DNA of 64,000 nucleotides from Bacillota bacterium (GTDB lineage: Bacteria > Bacillota > Clostridia > Acetivibrionales > JAEZXR01), in assembly GCA_023419605.1 (NCBI GenBank), contig JAEZXR010000119.1:1-64000 (forward strand), written 5' to 3'. Below, one piece after another: positions 40,284-49,987 of the stretch. The translations under genes were made by a program, and so were the position numbers. Under the pieces are notes generated by a model that saw only the letters and a program-made list of their open reading frames with translations, was not told where the DNA came from and searched no databases. The first letter of the stretch is position 1; every line of letters starts with the position of its first letter.

Positions 40284-41642
40284 GTGGCAGATACACCGAC
40301 CATAAAACGTGGCTTTAACCGTAAACATTTGATTGTAATGGCCCTGGGCAATATCATTGGTTCGGGAATTTTCCTGGCCAGCGGAACCGCCATATCGCTG
40401 GCGGGACCGGCAGCAGTGCTGGCTTATGTGATTGGTGGAATCATCATGGTGATGGAAGTGATGTTCATTGCGGAAATGTCCATCATTAATCCTGCACCGG
40501 GTTCTTTCCGGGTCCATGCCACGGAAATTTTCGGTCCCGGGCTGGGCTTTGTGAACGGTTGGATGTTCTGGTGCAGCGGCGTGCTGGGCATGGCGGGAGA
40601 AGTGACGGCAGCTGCCATCTATATTTCCTTCTGGCTTCCAACTGTTCCTCCCTGGGTTTTTTGCCTGCTTTTTGCCATTATCATGACCGTTATAAATTTT
40701 CTGGATGTGCGGGGTCTCAGCCGTTTCGAGGCATGGCTGGCTTCGGTGAAAATTATTACCCTGGCAGCTTTTGTGCTTTTTGGAACACTGGCGGTGCTGC
40801 ACATCATCCCTGTTGAACTTCAGGGAAAGGCCGCAGGCTTTTCTTCTGCCGGTGCTTTCATGCCCCATGGTATAAAGGGAATTATGGCTTCCATGCTTAT
40901 GGTGCTGTTTTCTTTTACAGGTACCGGTATTATCGGACTGACCATTGCAGATGCCGAGGACCCGGAGAAAGAGGTTCCTCCAGCCATAAACTCTATTTGC
41001 TTCGCGGTGATATCCCTTTATGTACTGACCATCCTTTTAATTGTATTGCTGGTACCCTGGAATACGCTTTCCTCTGATCAGAGTCCTTTTGTAACCATAT
41101 TGAACAATTTGAGAATCCCTTTCGGAGCGACGGTAATCACCTTTATCGTCCTTACAGCGTCCCTTTCCGGATTGAATTCAGCCATGTACAGTGCCTCGCG
41201 GATGCTTTTTTCTCTTAGCAGGGATAAGCAGGCGCCGGGCATTTTTCTGAAGACCAATAAAAACGGAGTTCCCGTTTACGCGGTTGGTGTTGGAAGTGCG
41301 GTACTTGTTTTAACAGCGGTAGTATCCTACCTGCTTCCGCAGAATCTGTTCATCATATTGACTGGAGCCAGCGGTTTTCTAGCAATGTTTAACTGGCTGA
41401 CCATTTCTGTTACCCACTATTTCTACCGGAAAAAGGTTTTGAGGGAAAAACCGGAGAAGTTGAAATACAAGGTTCCCGCCTATCCTTTTATTACCATCCT
41501 GGCAATTGTTCTTATCGCGGGCATTATAGCCACCTCCTATCTTTATCCCGGACAAATTGCCAGTCTCATTACAGGAATCGCGATTATTGCAGTATTAATT
41601 CCTGCCTATTGGGTTTTCCGCAAGGTGAAGGCTTTAAAATGA
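40284..41642 (+). CDS. Amino acid permease, APC superfamily
   Basis: 452 residues with about twelve membrane segments. The N-terminal signature of the APC family is clear: LIVMALGNIIGSGIFLASGTAISLAGPAAVLAYVI (helix 1 with the unwound GSGIF binding motif). Other typical stretches are EMSIINPAPGSFRVHATEIFGPGLGFVNGW and NSAMYSASRMLFSLSRD before helix 9. Such proteins import amino acids with protons or exchange them. Which amino acid is not visible. GTG start at 40284, about 9 nt after AAGGAGA. No terminator is obvious directly downstream; a CCGGC-rich hairpin lies at about 41649-41663. Confidence 0.88.
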   Translation: MADTPTIKRGFNRKHLIVMALGNIIGSGIFLASGTAISLAGPAAVLAYVIGGIIMVMEVMFIAEMSIINPAPGSFRVHATEIFGPGLGFVNGWMFWCSGVLGMAGEVTAAAIYISFWLPTVPPWVFCLLFAIIMTVINFLDVRGLSRFEAWLASVKIITLAAFVLFGTLAVLHIIPVELQGKAAGFSSAGAFMPHGIKGIMASMLMVLFSFTGTGIIGLTIADAEDPEKEVPPAINSICFAVISLYVLTILLIVLLVPWNTLSSDQSPFVTILNNLRIPFGATVITFIVLTASLSGLNSAMYSASRMLFSLSRDKQAPGIFLKTNKNGVPVYAVGVGSAVLVLTAVVSYLLPQNLFIILTGASGFLAMFNWLTISVTHYFYRKKVLREKPEKLKYKVPAYPFITILAIVLIAGIIATSYLYPGQIASLITGIAIIAVLIPAYWVFRKVKALK

Positions 41643-41769
41643 AAGCTTCCGGCAACCGCCGGATAGTTTATGCGAATGAAATTTCTGTTATTGACAAATT
41701 ACAATACAAAATAACGTTTTAAGGTCATGAAAAAATAAGAATTTAATGGACAAATTTTTATGAAACCCC

Positions 41770-41798
41770 TTTACTTATTGCAAAAAATGGTATATTAT
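41770..41798 (+). promoter_or_regulatory. Possible promoter of the type VII secretion operon
   Basis: TTTACT (41770-41775), 17-nt spacer, TATTAT (41793-41798), about 100 nt before essC. The spacer sequence TATTGCAAAAAATGGTAT recurs with one change at 56166-56183 upstream of the pilus operon. Confidence 0.5.
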
Positions 41799-41896
41799 AA
41801 GACATATATAGAAAAAATTCATTTTTTTGTAAGTATTGTAACTATTTTCGTATTGTATGGAGAATAATGTTTGAAGTATTTGTGGGGTGATAATCA

Positions 41897-44800
41897 TTGG
41901 ACCAGATCATAGTTCATATCATTCACGGCGACATATTTAACGAATTCGATATTGAAAAGCTCCATAAAGATGCAATATCGATTGGAAGCCACGAATCCGA
42001 TGATATCTTTATTCAGTCGGATGTACTAAAGGCCAAGCACATTGTCATAGAAAAGAGATTAGACTCCTGGATCATTCTGGTTCCCCTCTTCCGCGGTCTA
42101 ATCTATAAAGACAAAAAGATTGATAAAAAGTTTCTTGAGGATGGAGATACGTTTACTATTCCGAATTCAGGGGATGAGAACATCTCCATTATCATCCTGG
42201 ATAAGCAGGAGTTTACCGCCAGTAACAAATCCGCCCGGTTCACTCTGAAGGATATAAATGAAATATCCATAGGAAAAAGTGAAAACAATCACATTGTATA
42301 TCGCAACAAACAGGTATCGGATCATCATGCAACAATCAAGATTACAGCAGATGGAGAGTTTCACGCTATCGCCAAAGAGGGCAACATTATGCACGTCAAC
42401 GGCCGGAGGGTGGAAGAAAAGCTTTTGAATCCCGGCGATGTGATCCATATCTGGCGATATAAGATCATATTTGATAAGACGTACATAACGGTATTTAATC
42501 TTGGGGGCAATACGGTTTCGGTCAATCATTTAAGAGAAGTACTATCCATGGAATCAACCTATCCGTTCTTCCAGCGATCGCCCCGGTTGGAGCCGCTGCT
42601 GCCGGATGAAGAGATTTCGATTCCAGACCCCCCGGGTAAGAGCAATAAGCCCAATACCGATTTCTCTTTCTGGCTTCAATTGTTTTTACCGCCGATGGTA
42701 ACGGTGCTTGCAGCTTTCGCATATCCCAGATCCATAGTTTTTACACTTCCCATGGTAGGGTCTACCTTAACGATTTCTTTGACGAACTATGTTTCCCAAT
42801 TAAGAAATTATAAAAAACGTGAAAAAAAGCGTACCGAGAAGTACATGGCTATTATCGATCGAATTGATTCGGATTTGAATCGAATTAAAACCGAGCAAAA
42901 GGATATACTTTTACGAACGCATCCAAGTTTGGATGAAAGCATGCAAATGGCGGTGGAGAAATCCAGAAGGCTTTGGGAAAGGGCCCAGGATGATATTGAT
43001 TTTCTTGACACCCGACTGGGGATCGGAAAAGCTTCTCTGTGTGTTGAAATAAAATACGAGGATTCGGAGATTAATCTGGATGAAGACCCGTTAAAGGATC
43101 AACCGAAGAATTTATATGATAAATACAGTATTCTTGATGAGATCCCTGTGACAGTTCCTCTGTATGAAGCCTGCACAGTAGGGATCGTAGGCATACGAAG
43201 CAGTATTATCAGTATTGTAGGAAGTATTATTTTACAAATTGCTTCCCGTCACTCTTATGATGAGGTGAAGATCGTTACGGTTTTCCCCAATGAGGAACAG
43301 GAGGAATGGAACTGGATAAAATGGCTGCCCCATGTCTGGGATGAGAGCAGAAAAAAAAGGTACATTTCCTGTGAGGCTGCTTCAACCCATGAAATGCTCA
43401 CTACCTTTAATGATATCTTAAAAAAGCGTGAAAACATCTTGCTCCAAGCCAATGAAGACAAGATTGAGAAGTTTCTTCCCCATTATGTTATCATTCTGGC
43501 GGACAGGGAAATGACTGAAAACGAAGCCATTATGAAGATCCTGATTGAAAACAAGAGTGTACTGGGCGTGTCCACCATTTTTGCCTTTGACAGAATGGAA
43601 TATCTGCCGAAGAATTGCCGATACATCCTGGAAGTAGGGGAGGCTGCCGGTACTCTTTATGAAAAAAAGAAATCCTCAAAAAAGCTGTCCTTCACCCCGG
43701 ACGTACTATCCAGGGACCAGACCGAAGCCTTTGCAAGGACCATGGCGCCCATAAGGCTCAGACAAATCGGTGCTGCGCTGGATATACCGAACAGCGTACC
43801 CTTTCTTGACCTTTTCGATGTTAACACCGTTGAAGGTTTGAATGTTATTACAAAATGGTCCAATAGCGAAACCTTCAAATCGCTTGCGGTTCCCCTGGGA
43901 ATTCGCGATGGCGGTGAAAAGCTGCTGCTGGACCTCCATGAAAAGTATCATGGACCTCATGGACTCATTGCGGGAACAACCGGTTCCGGGAAAAGTGAAT
44001 TGATGCAGAGTTTGATTCTTTCTTTGGCGATTAATTTTCATCCCCACGATGTTGTATTCGTCTTAATTGATTATAAGGGTGGAGGAATGGCCAATTTATT
44101 CGAGGGGATGCCGCATTTGGTAGGAACCATTACAAACCTCGACGGAAACCAGATTACCCGATCCCTTATTTCTATAAAAAGTGAAATAAAAAAAAGACAG
44201 GGACTTCTGGGGGAATACAAGGTCAATCATATCGATGGATATCAGGCACTTTACAAGCAAGGAAAAGCCTCCAAGCCGCTGCCGCATTTATTTATAATCA
44301 TCGATGAATTTGCTGAATTAAAATCGGAACAGCCGGAATTTATGAGGGAGCTGGTAAGCGCGGCGAGGGTCGGAAGAAGCTTGGGTGTACACCTTATTCT
44401 GGCCACACAAAAGCCTTCCGGCGTAGTGGATGATCAGATTTGGAGTAATGCGAGATTCCGATTGTGCTTGAAGGTACAGGGAAGAGAGGACAGCAACGAG
44501 GTATTGAAGCGGCCGGATGCAGCAAATATCAAGCAGCCTGGAAGAGCCTATTTGCAGGTTGGAAATAATGAGATGTTTGAGCTTTTCCAGTCCGCCTGGA
44601 GCGGTGCGGAGTATTCCCCCAATGAAAATGGCAGCCAACGTGAAAAAACCTTGCTGAGGGTGGACCTGGAAGGGAAAAGAAAGCCTTTGTTTGGCTTTGA
44701 GAAGAAAACCAGGGAAAAAAGTGGAGTTACACAGATTGATGCTGTTATAAAGGAAATTATCAATACCGCCGCAAGAGAAAACATTCCAAAACTGGATGGC

Positions 44801-46483
44801 CCATGGCTGCCACCTTTGCCGGAGACGGTATACCTGGGGGACCTGTTGGGGAAGGATTTGAAAAAGTGGGATGGCTGCACCTGGGAAGCAGAGGACAAAT
44901 GGATTTGCCCTGTTATTGGGTTGGCAGACAGCCCTCATGAGCAAAAACAGTTCCCGGTTGCCATTGATTTGGGCAAGGAAGGGCATTTGCTGATATATGG
45001 GGCTCCCGGTACGGGAAAGACAACTCTTTTAAATTCATTAATTACTTCTTTGGTACTTACCTATTCACCGAATGATTTGAACCTGTACATTTTAGACTTC
45101 GGCGGCAGGACCTTCGGTATTTTCTCGGATTTGCCCCACGTCGGCGGAGTTGTCATGGGCGATGAGGATGAAAAGCTGAGTAAGCTGATGAAGCTGCTGA
45201 AAAAGGAAATTGAAAAGAGAAAACGGCTTTTTTCCGACGTGGGTGTGAGCAGTTTGTCCTCCTATAGACAGGCTGTAGGGAATAAAATGCCTGCAATCCT
45301 GCTGGTACTGGATAATTATTCGGCCCTGGCGGAATTATATCCCGATGTAGAGGAGTCCTTTGTACAACTGTCGAGAGAAGCGGGAAACTATGGGATTCAC
45401 CTGGTCATAACGGCCAATAGTACGTCGGCCATACGTTATAAGGTATCCCAGAACTTTAAACTGGCCATTGCACTTCAAATGACGGATAAGGGCGATTACA
45501 ACAGTATTATCGGTAAAACAAACGGACTTGAGCCATCCCCGGTGAATGGAAGAGGGCTTGTAAAGGCAGGCATTCCTGTTGAATTCCAGACTGCACTGCC
45601 TGTAGCCGGTGATAATGAAGCGGAAAGATCCGCAGAGATGAAGAGCTTGTTTGAGAAAGTCCGTGTTTCGTGGAAGGGGAGAAAAGCGAAAAGCATTCCG
45701 ATACTTCCGGACGTACTCAGATACAAGGATATGCTTGAATATGATGAGCTTAAGTCTGAGATACAGGCGGATAAAAATCTTATTCCTTTGGGTTTGACAA
45801 CGGAGGATTTGGACCCTGTATTTGTTGATCTCAGCGAGACGGGCTGTGTCATGGTGACAGGACAGATTCAAAGCGGAAGAACGAATGTTTTAAAATCCTT
45901 CATTTCATCCTTAAAGGAAAGGGAGGGATTAAAGAGCTGCTATATTATTGATTCCAACAATACCGGATTATATCAGTACAGGTCTGTTTTAGAGCCGAGA
46001 GCCTACATAACGGATGGAAGCGTATTATCTTCAGTGATGGAGGAGATTGTGGAAGAACTGGATTCAAGGAAGAATGACCTCATAAGCAGAAGAAGGGATT
46101 CGGAAACGGAATTCGATGAAAAGAAATATTTGGAAAGCTTGCCGCAAATCATTTTATTTATTGATGAATACAGTGATTTTATCAATATGGCGGATGAAGA
46201 TACCAAGAGCAGCATAGAAAAAATACTGAAAAAATATAAAGGTTTAAAATTCTGTATGGTTATCAGCGGTCTATCGGATGAAATATCTGCAAATAGTTAT
46301 GACTCCTTTACAAAAGCGATGATAGAACAGCAAAACGGGTTAGTGATTGGGGGTAGTTTCGATCAGCAAAGGGTTTTCAATTCCAGAATGCCTTATGCGG
46401 AACAGAGCAGGATTTTAGAAATCGGCGAGGCTTACTATATCACGAAAGGAAAAACCAGCAAAATCAAGCTGCCATTGGTGTAA
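41897..46483 (+). CDS. essC: Type VII secretion ATPase EssC (FHA-FtsK/SpoIIIE)
   Basis: 1528 residues. EssC is the motor of the Bacillota type VII secretion system. Two FHA domains lead (about 1-90 and 105-200; the second with SIGKSENNHI and VSDHHA). Two membrane helices follow at about 255-300. Three FtsK/SpoIIIE-type ATPase domains come next: D1 with GTTGSGKSE at about 693 and LFIIIDEFAEL at about 797, D2 with GAPGTGKTT at about 1035, and D3 with a changed P-loop GQIQSGRTN at about 1322 but a good IILFIDEYSDF. TTG start with GGGGTGA 8 nt upstream. It heads the locus, followed by EsaB-like and WXG100 genes, and probably selects the WXG100 proteins and toxins as substrates. Confidence 0.95.
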   Translation: MDQIIVHIIHGDIFNEFDIEKLHKDAISIGSHESDDIFIQSDVLKAKHIVIEKRLDSWIILVPLFRGLIYKDKKIDKKFLEDGDTFTIPNSGDENISIIILDKQEFTASNKSARFTLKDINEISIGKSENNHIVYRNKQVSDHHATIKITADGEFHAIAKEGNIMHVNGRRVEEKLLNPGDVIHIWRYKIIFDKTYITVFNLGGNTVSVNHLREVLSMESTYPFFQRSPRLEPLLPDEEISIPDPPGKSNKPNTDFSFWLQLFLPPMVTVLAAFAYPRSIVFTLPMVGSTLTISLTNYVSQLRNYKKREKKRTEKYMAIIDRIDSDLNRIKTEQKDILLRTHPSLDESMQMAVEKSRRLWERAQDDIDFLDTRLGIGKASLCVEIKYEDSEINLDEDPLKDQPKNLYDKYSILDEIPVTVPLYEACTVGIVGIRSSIISIVGSIILQIASRHSYDEVKIVTVFPNEEQEEWNWIKWLPHVWDESRKKRYISCEAASTHEMLTTFNDILKKRENILLQANEDKIEKFLPHYVIILADREMTENEAIMKILIENKSVLGVSTIFAFDRMEYLPKNCRYILEVGEAAGTLYEKKKSSKKLSFTPDVLSRDQTEAFARTMAPIRLRQIGAALDIPNSVPFLDLFDVNTVEGLNVITKWSNSETFKSLAVPLGIRDGGEKLLLDLHEKYHGPHGLIAGTTGSGKSELMQSLILSLAINFHPHDVVFVLIDYKGGGMANLFEGMPHLVGTITNLDGNQITRSLISIKSEIKKRQGLLGEYKVNHIDGYQALYKQGKASKPLPHLFIIIDEFAELKSEQPEFMRELVSAARVGRSLGVHLILATQKPSGVVDDQIWSNARFRLCLKVQGREDSNEVLKRPDAANIKQPGRAYLQVGNNEMFELFQSAWSGAEYSPNENGSQREKTLLRVDLEGKRKPLFGFEKKTREKSGVTQIDAVIKEIINTAARENIPKLDGPWLPPLPETVYLGDLLGKDLKKWDGCTWEAEDKWICPVIGLADSPHEQKQFPVAIDLGKEGHLLIYGAPGTGKTTLLNSLITSLVLTYSPNDLNLYILDFGGRTFGIFSDLPHVGGVVMGDEDEKLSKLMKLLKKEIEKRKRLFSDVGVSSLSSYRQAVGNKMPAILLVLDNYSALAELYPDVEESFVQLSREAGNYGIHLVITANSTSAIRYKVSQNFKLAIALQMTDKGDYNSIIGKTNGLEPSPVNGRGLVKAGIPVEFQTALPVAGDNEAERSAEMKSLFEKVRVSWKGRKAKSIPILPDVLRYKDMLEYDELKSEIQADKNLIPLGLTTEDLDPVFVDLSETGCVMVTGQIQSGRTNVLKSFISSLKEREGLKSCYIIDSNNTGLYQYRSVLEPRAYITDGSVLSSVMEEIVEELDSRKNDLISRRRDSETEFDEKKYLESLPQIILFIDEYSDFINMADEDTKSSIEKILKKYKGLKFCMVISGLSDEISANSYDSFTKAMIEQQNGLVIGGSFDQQRVFNSRMPYAEQSRILEIGEAYYITKGKTSKIKLPLV

Positions 46484-46499
46484 AAACATAAAATCGGCA

Positions 46500-46535
46500 G
46501 AAGCAGCAAGTCATTTATATAATTATAGCTGCTTC
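46500..46535 (+). terminator. Hairpin after essC
   Basis: GAAGCAGC pairs with GCTGCTTC across a 20-nt AT-rich loop, with no strong T run. It may partly end transcription or protect the 3-prime end of the essC message. Confidence 0.45.
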
Positions 46536-46577
46536 ATAAAAATATCTACATATTCAATGATGGAGGGCATGAAAATT

Positions 46578-46814
46578 ATGGATATGGTTATCGTAACCAT
46601 CAAATCACAGGAAGGGAAGCAGCTGATGGATATAGAAGTTCCGTTTGATATTACGGCTGAAGAACTGGCCGCCTCACTGGCAAACTATATGCAGGTGAAA
46701 GAGATAAAAGGTTTGAGGGCAGAGCCGCTAAAAAGAGTGCTCATGAATCATGAGACACTTAAGGAGGCCGGCGTGTGGGAAGGAAGCCATATAATCATTG
46801 AGGGTGCCCATTAG
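46578..46814 (+). CDS. EsaB/YukD-like ubiquitin-fold protein
   Basis: 78 residues, the length of YukD/EsaB. The pattern is ubiquitin-like: VIVTIKSQEGKQLMDIEVPFDITAEELAASL, a helix, then LMNHETLKEAGVWEGSHIIIEGA with the closing strand. EsaB proteins are small cytoplasmic factors of type VII secretion that regulate or assist the machine. The start at 46578 is preferred since GGAGGG ends 10 nt before it; ATGs at 46557 and 46569 lie ahead of or on the binding site. It sits between essC and the WXG100 genes, as in other Bacillota loci. Confidence 0.85.
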   Translation: MDMVIVTIKSQEGKQLMDIEVPFDITAEELAASLANYMQVKEIKGLRAEPLKRVLMNHETLKEAGVWEGSHIIIEGAH

Positions 46815-46900
46815 AGGCAGCAAACCAAAAAGTCATAAATTTCCGGTTAATTCTAGATACCCGGATCGAATAAAAACAAAAAATGAAAGGGTGGTACATA

Positions 46901-47197
46901 ATGGCAATCGGTACTATAAGGATTACTCCCGAGCAAATAAGGGATGAGGCTACAAAGTTGAAAGGTCTTTCAGACCAGCATGATGGAGTTTTTAAACAAA
47001 TGACAAACTTGATTAATGCACTGAGCAGTCAATGGGAAGGTGCTGCCATTGAAGCATTTTTGCAGTCCTTTACCAATGCGAAGACGGAACTGGAGAAATT
47101 CAGAAAATCTATTGACGTGTTCGAAAAGGACATGAGAGAGTCTGCAAGAATACTGGAAGAAACAGACAAGGCGCTGGGTACACAGTTAAAAAGGTAG
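46901..47197 (+). CDS. WXG100 protein 1 (EsxA-like)
   Basis: 98 residues, a helix-turn-helix hairpin with the turn motif WEG (SSQWEGAAIEAF, about residue 43). WXG100 proteins form dimers and are secreted by the EssC machine, alone or as partners of larger toxins. The C-terminal part (SARILEETDKALGTQLKR) has the spacing of a YxxxD/E-like export signal but lacks the Tyr. The ATG at 46901 follows AAGGGTGG. It is separated from the next WXG100 gene by a strong hairpin that may set different message levels. Confidence 0.93.
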   Translation: MAIGTIRITPEQIRDEATKLKGLSDQHDGVFKQMTNLINALSSQWEGAAIEAFLQSFTNAKTELEKFRKSIDVFEKDMRESARILEETDKALGTQLKR

Positions 47198-47207
47198 TTT
47201 GCTTGTG

Positions 47208-47239
47208 GCAATGGCTGCACACCTGTGTGTAGCCATTGC
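47208..47239 (+). terminator. Hairpin between the two WXG100 genes
   Basis: GCAATGGCTGCACAC pairs with GTGTGTAGCCATTGC over 15 positions (one G-T). No T run follows, so it more likely protects the upstream message or dampens read-through than stops it fully. Confidence 0.6.
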
Positions 47240-47270
47240 GAACCTTATTAAGTTTTGAAAGGTGGATGCT

Positions 47271-47567
47271 ATGACACGCATTAAAGTGAATGCAACTGAA
47301 TTTAAGGCAGTAGCAAAGAAATTCAATTCCGCCGCTGAACGCTGCTCCAAGATTCAGGAAAAATTAAAAACTGCGTCCGATGATTTATTGGGGCATTGGA
47401 GCGGCAAGAGCAAGGAGGCCTTTTCGACCGAGTATAACACGCTGTATAAAAATATGTATAATTACAAAGACGTGTTGGAGTGCATAGCAAAGGATTTGGA
47501 TACTATTGCGGTACGTTTTGAAGAAGCCGACAAGAGTTTGAAAGATGGCATGGAAAAGACTACGTAG
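47271..47567 (+). CDS. WXG100 protein 2
   Basis: 98 residues with the turn motif WSG in LGHWSGKSKEAFSTEY (about residue 43) and helical arms of heptad character. It may form a heterodimer with WXG100 protein 1 or serve as chaperone for the toxin encoded next. The ATG at 47271 is preferred, with AAAGGTGG upstream; a GTG at 47262 lies just after that site. It precedes toxin 1 by 33 nt, so the two are probably co-translated. Confidence 0.92.
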   Translation: MTRIKVNATEFKAVAKKFNSAAERCSKIQEKLKTASDDLLGHWSGKSKEAFSTEYNTLYKNMYNYKDVLECIAKDLDTIAVRFEEADKSLKDGMEKTT

Positions 47568-47600
47568 AACAAATTGTGTGATATAGGGTGGAGGATGAGA

Positions 47601-49211
47601 ATGAGTACGGCGTCCTTGAGCATAAATAGCCCGATCATCGGTATTTCCTTCGAAAGAATGAATGCAGCAAAGAAAAGAATATCCAGAGCCCGGGAAGAGG
47701 CACAGACAGAGAGGGACAGTGTATCCAGGGCCATCAGCAGCCTGCAGGTGGAAGATGGAAGGCTCAGGCAGCGAGCAGAGGCATTAAACAGCCTGCGAAG
47801 CAGAATGAATCGACAGATATCCGACCAGCAGCGAATGGAAGTGCATCTGGATCATGTAGTGCAAAGGTTCAAGGAGACAGATAACCTGTGTGCCCAGCGG
47901 ATAAAAACGGGTGGTTATGCAGTCAGAAAATCTGTGGGTCTGGGATCTGGCGGCGGGATATTCGGTAATGTCATAGGAGGACTGGTGTCTGTGGTTTCCA
48001 AGGGGATCACGGCGTGGAAAGATACCAATAAGCTGATTGCAGATGGAATCAAGTATGTTTTCCGCAATGAAATAGCGGCGGCAAAATATGCAGCAAAAGC
48101 TATAGGAGATTTCTATGAGAAGCATAAGGTAGTCATAAACAACATCGCTGCCATTGCCTTGGAAGCAGGCGCGATAGCCCTTACCGTGGCAGGAGTTGCA
48201 GCCCTTTCATTAACCGGTGTCGGATTGGTAGTGGCAGTTGGGATTGCAGCAGCCGGTATTGCCTACAGTGCAAGCAATATTGTAGATTCAGGCGTTAAGC
48301 TGTATAATTATTGTACAACAGGAGAAGAAGTGGGCTTTAATCCGCTGGAAAAAGGATTTCAGGCGGCACTTGGAGACGAACTTGGAACTAAGGCTTATAA
48401 TATTACCGGTATAGGAATAGCCGTTGCAGATATTATTTTAGGAGCAGGACTCATAAAGGCAGGAAGACAGGCGATAAAAGCTGCAAAGGCTGGTGAACTT
48501 CTTGATGAAGCGGGGGATATAGCTAAGACAATCGGGAAAGCTGAAGCGGCTGAACTTGCTAAACAAAAAGGCTCCAGATTTAGCCGGTATGTAATGCCTG
48601 AGGTGCGTTCTTTTGAAGATAATATCGATTCGGTGCTAAAAAAGTTAGACGTTGATAAAGAATACTTTAATAGCTTAAGGATGGAAAGAACAGAATTACT
48701 ATCGGAGATGGAAAGAAAGGTAGTACGAGATGTAAGGAATGCCGTTCCACCGATTGAAGAAGGGGTGCTAGTCCAAAAGGTTATTCCTCAGAGTGCCATT
48801 GAAGCCTATCAAAATGGTAGCCAGGCTTGGGCAAAGTCGATAAGGGGTTGTGTAACAAAAGCTGAAGATACAATGGCTTTGGATAACTATAAATCTATTT
48901 TTGATAACTTAAGACTGGACTATCCGGGAACCCGGTTTGGGGAACTGGATGATGCTTGCGGTGTATTAAGATTTCCTGCAAAAGATGGCGGTTGGTTCAA
49001 GACACCGTTTAATCCGGATATGGGCGGGAGCGCGATGGCTTCACAACCGTTTACAGGGAATGGATTTACAAAAAGTATAGAGAAGATAGTTCCGGAATTT
49101 GAAATGGTTGAGCAGGCCATTCCCAGGGGAACGGAGCTCTATAAAGTCACAAAAGATGGAGTAGAGGAGTTTATGGGAGTTTATAATGGAGTAAAATTTA
49201 TATTGCCATAA
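47601..49211 (+). CDS. Type VII-secreted polymorphic toxin 1, unknown C-terminal domain
   Basis: 536 residues. The N-terminal 295 residues are nearly the same as in toxin 2 (52892): a long coiled coil (AISSLQVEDGRLRQRAEALN) and a Gly/Ala-rich hydrophobic hairpin (TGVGLVVAVGIAAAGIAYSASNI), then CTTGEEVGFNPLEKGFQA. This is the shared delivery module; it is not a standard LXG domain. The C-terminal 130 residues (from about NGSQAWAKSIRG to the end, with YPGTRFGELDDACGVLRFPAKDGG and IPRGTELYKVTKDG) are unlike toxin 2 and match no toxin family I know. The ATG at 47601 follows GGTGGAGG; 47595 is an alternative. Three small genes follow and are immunity candidates. Confidence 0.75.
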   Translation: MSTASLSINSPIIGISFERMNAAKKRISRAREEAQTERDSVSRAISSLQVEDGRLRQRAEALNSLRSRMNRQISDQQRMEVHLDHVVQRFKETDNLCAQRIKTGGYAVRKSVGLGSGGGIFGNVIGGLVSVVSKGITAWKDTNKLIADGIKYVFRNEIAAAKYAAKAIGDFYEKHKVVINNIAAIALEAGAIALTVAGVAALSLTGVGLVVAVGIAAAGIAYSASNIVDSGVKLYNYCTTGEEVGFNPLEKGFQAALGDELGTKAYNITGIGIAVADIILGAGLIKAGRQAIKAAKAGELLDEAGDIAKTIGKAEAAELAKQKGSRFSRYVMPEVRSFEDNIDSVLKKLDVDKEYFNSLRMERTELLSEMERKVVRDVRNAVPPIEEGVLVQKVIPQSAIEAYQNGSQAWAKSIRGCVTKAEDTMALDNYKSIFDNLRLDYPGTRFGELDDACGVLRFPAKDGGWFKTPFNPDMGGSAMASQPFTGNGFTKSIEKIVPEFEMVEQAIPRGTELYKVTKDGVEEFMGVYNGVKFILP

Positions 49212-49225
49212 TAGGAGGTAATCAG

Positions 49226-49630
49226 ATGAAAGAAGGTAGCTATGCAGTTTACAAAGGAAAGATTTATGAGGCTGACCTGTCAACAGATCCAAAGGAAAAG
49301 GGGCTGATCATGCTGATCTCATATGATGAATCGGACTTAAACAATGGTTTCGTCAGGGATAGGATATTTGGCATAATTAAAAATGTTAGAAGGGATGAAT
49401 TAACTACCGCATATTATCTTCAAACCTATGCTAAAGTTCAAGGCGTTAGTGTTAAAGTCACCGAGATACAGGGAGATAACATCTACATATATTCGAACGA
49501 TTACAATACTTTTCAGAAGTTGGGTATGGAGCAGTACGAGCCCCTTGTATACCATAAATGGATAAAGAAGGATGCTGTTGAGACAATGTGGGAGGAAAAG
49601 AAGCCGATTTGGGGTTTCATGAATGCATAG
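49226..49630 (+). CDS. Candidate immunity protein for toxin 1
   Basis: 134 residues, soluble, no family recognised. It begins MKEGSYAVYKGKIYEADLS and contains beta-rich stretches (SVKVTEIQGDNIYIYSNDY) and an acidic/aromatic C-terminus (MWEEKKPIWGF). AGGAGG stands 8 nt before the ATG and the gene lies 14 nt after the toxin 1 stop, the usual place of the cognate immunity gene. Its first residues loosely recall the end of toxin 1 (YKVTKDGVEEFMGVYNG), which may be chance. Role is inferred from position. Confidence 0.55.
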   Translation: MKEGSYAVYKGKIYEADLSTDPKEKGLIMLISYDESDLNNGFVRDRIFGIIKNVRRDELTTAYYLQTYAKVQGVSVKVTEIQGDNIYIYSNDYNTFQKLGMEQYEPLVYHKWIKKDAVETMWEEKKPIWGFMNA

Positions 49631-49642
49631 AGAAGGTGCTGC

Positions 49643-49969
49643 ATGGTTCAACAATATGAAAATGAATTTTCTATAGGCTCAAAGGATGGAGAAATATTAT
49701 TTTACGAAGATAAAAGCTGCAAGATTAATTTTACAGTGATTGATTTCAGAGATTCCGTATTATGGATTGCCGTTGAAAAAACAGTGGAAAAAGCAAGCGA
49801 TGAAGAACGAAAGCTTTCAAAAGAGCAAAAATTCGAATTCTACAGGCGCTTGGCTTCCTACTTCAAATTACATGGCTTTAATAGCGGGATCTGTGTGGAT
49901 GACTTTAAAGAGGTCATTCAGGAGGATATGGAAAATATAGATTGTACCAGGGACATATTGGAACTATGA
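49643..49969 (+). CDS. Hypothetical protein, second immunity candidate
   Basis: 108 residues, soluble, starting MVQQYENEFSIGSKDGEILFY, with a charged middle helix (EKASDEERKLSKEQKFEFYRRL) and an acidic C-terminus. No family was recognised. It follows the previous gene by 12 nt and is followed by another small gene, so all three are probably one transcript with toxin 1. It may be a second immunity protein or an immunity gene kept from a lost toxin. Confidence 0.5.
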   Translation: MVQQYENEFSIGSKDGEILFYEDKSCKINFTVIDFRDSVLWIAVEKTVEKASDEERKLSKEQKFEFYRRLASYFKLHGFNSGICVDDFKEVIQEDMENIDCTRDILEL

Positions 49970-49987
49970 TCATTAGCTGGAGGGAAT

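Noticed and set aside
41691..41717. TTGACA at 41691 considered as essC promoter
   Set aside because: No acceptable -10 at 16-18 nt; the TTTACT/TATTAT pair further on fits better.
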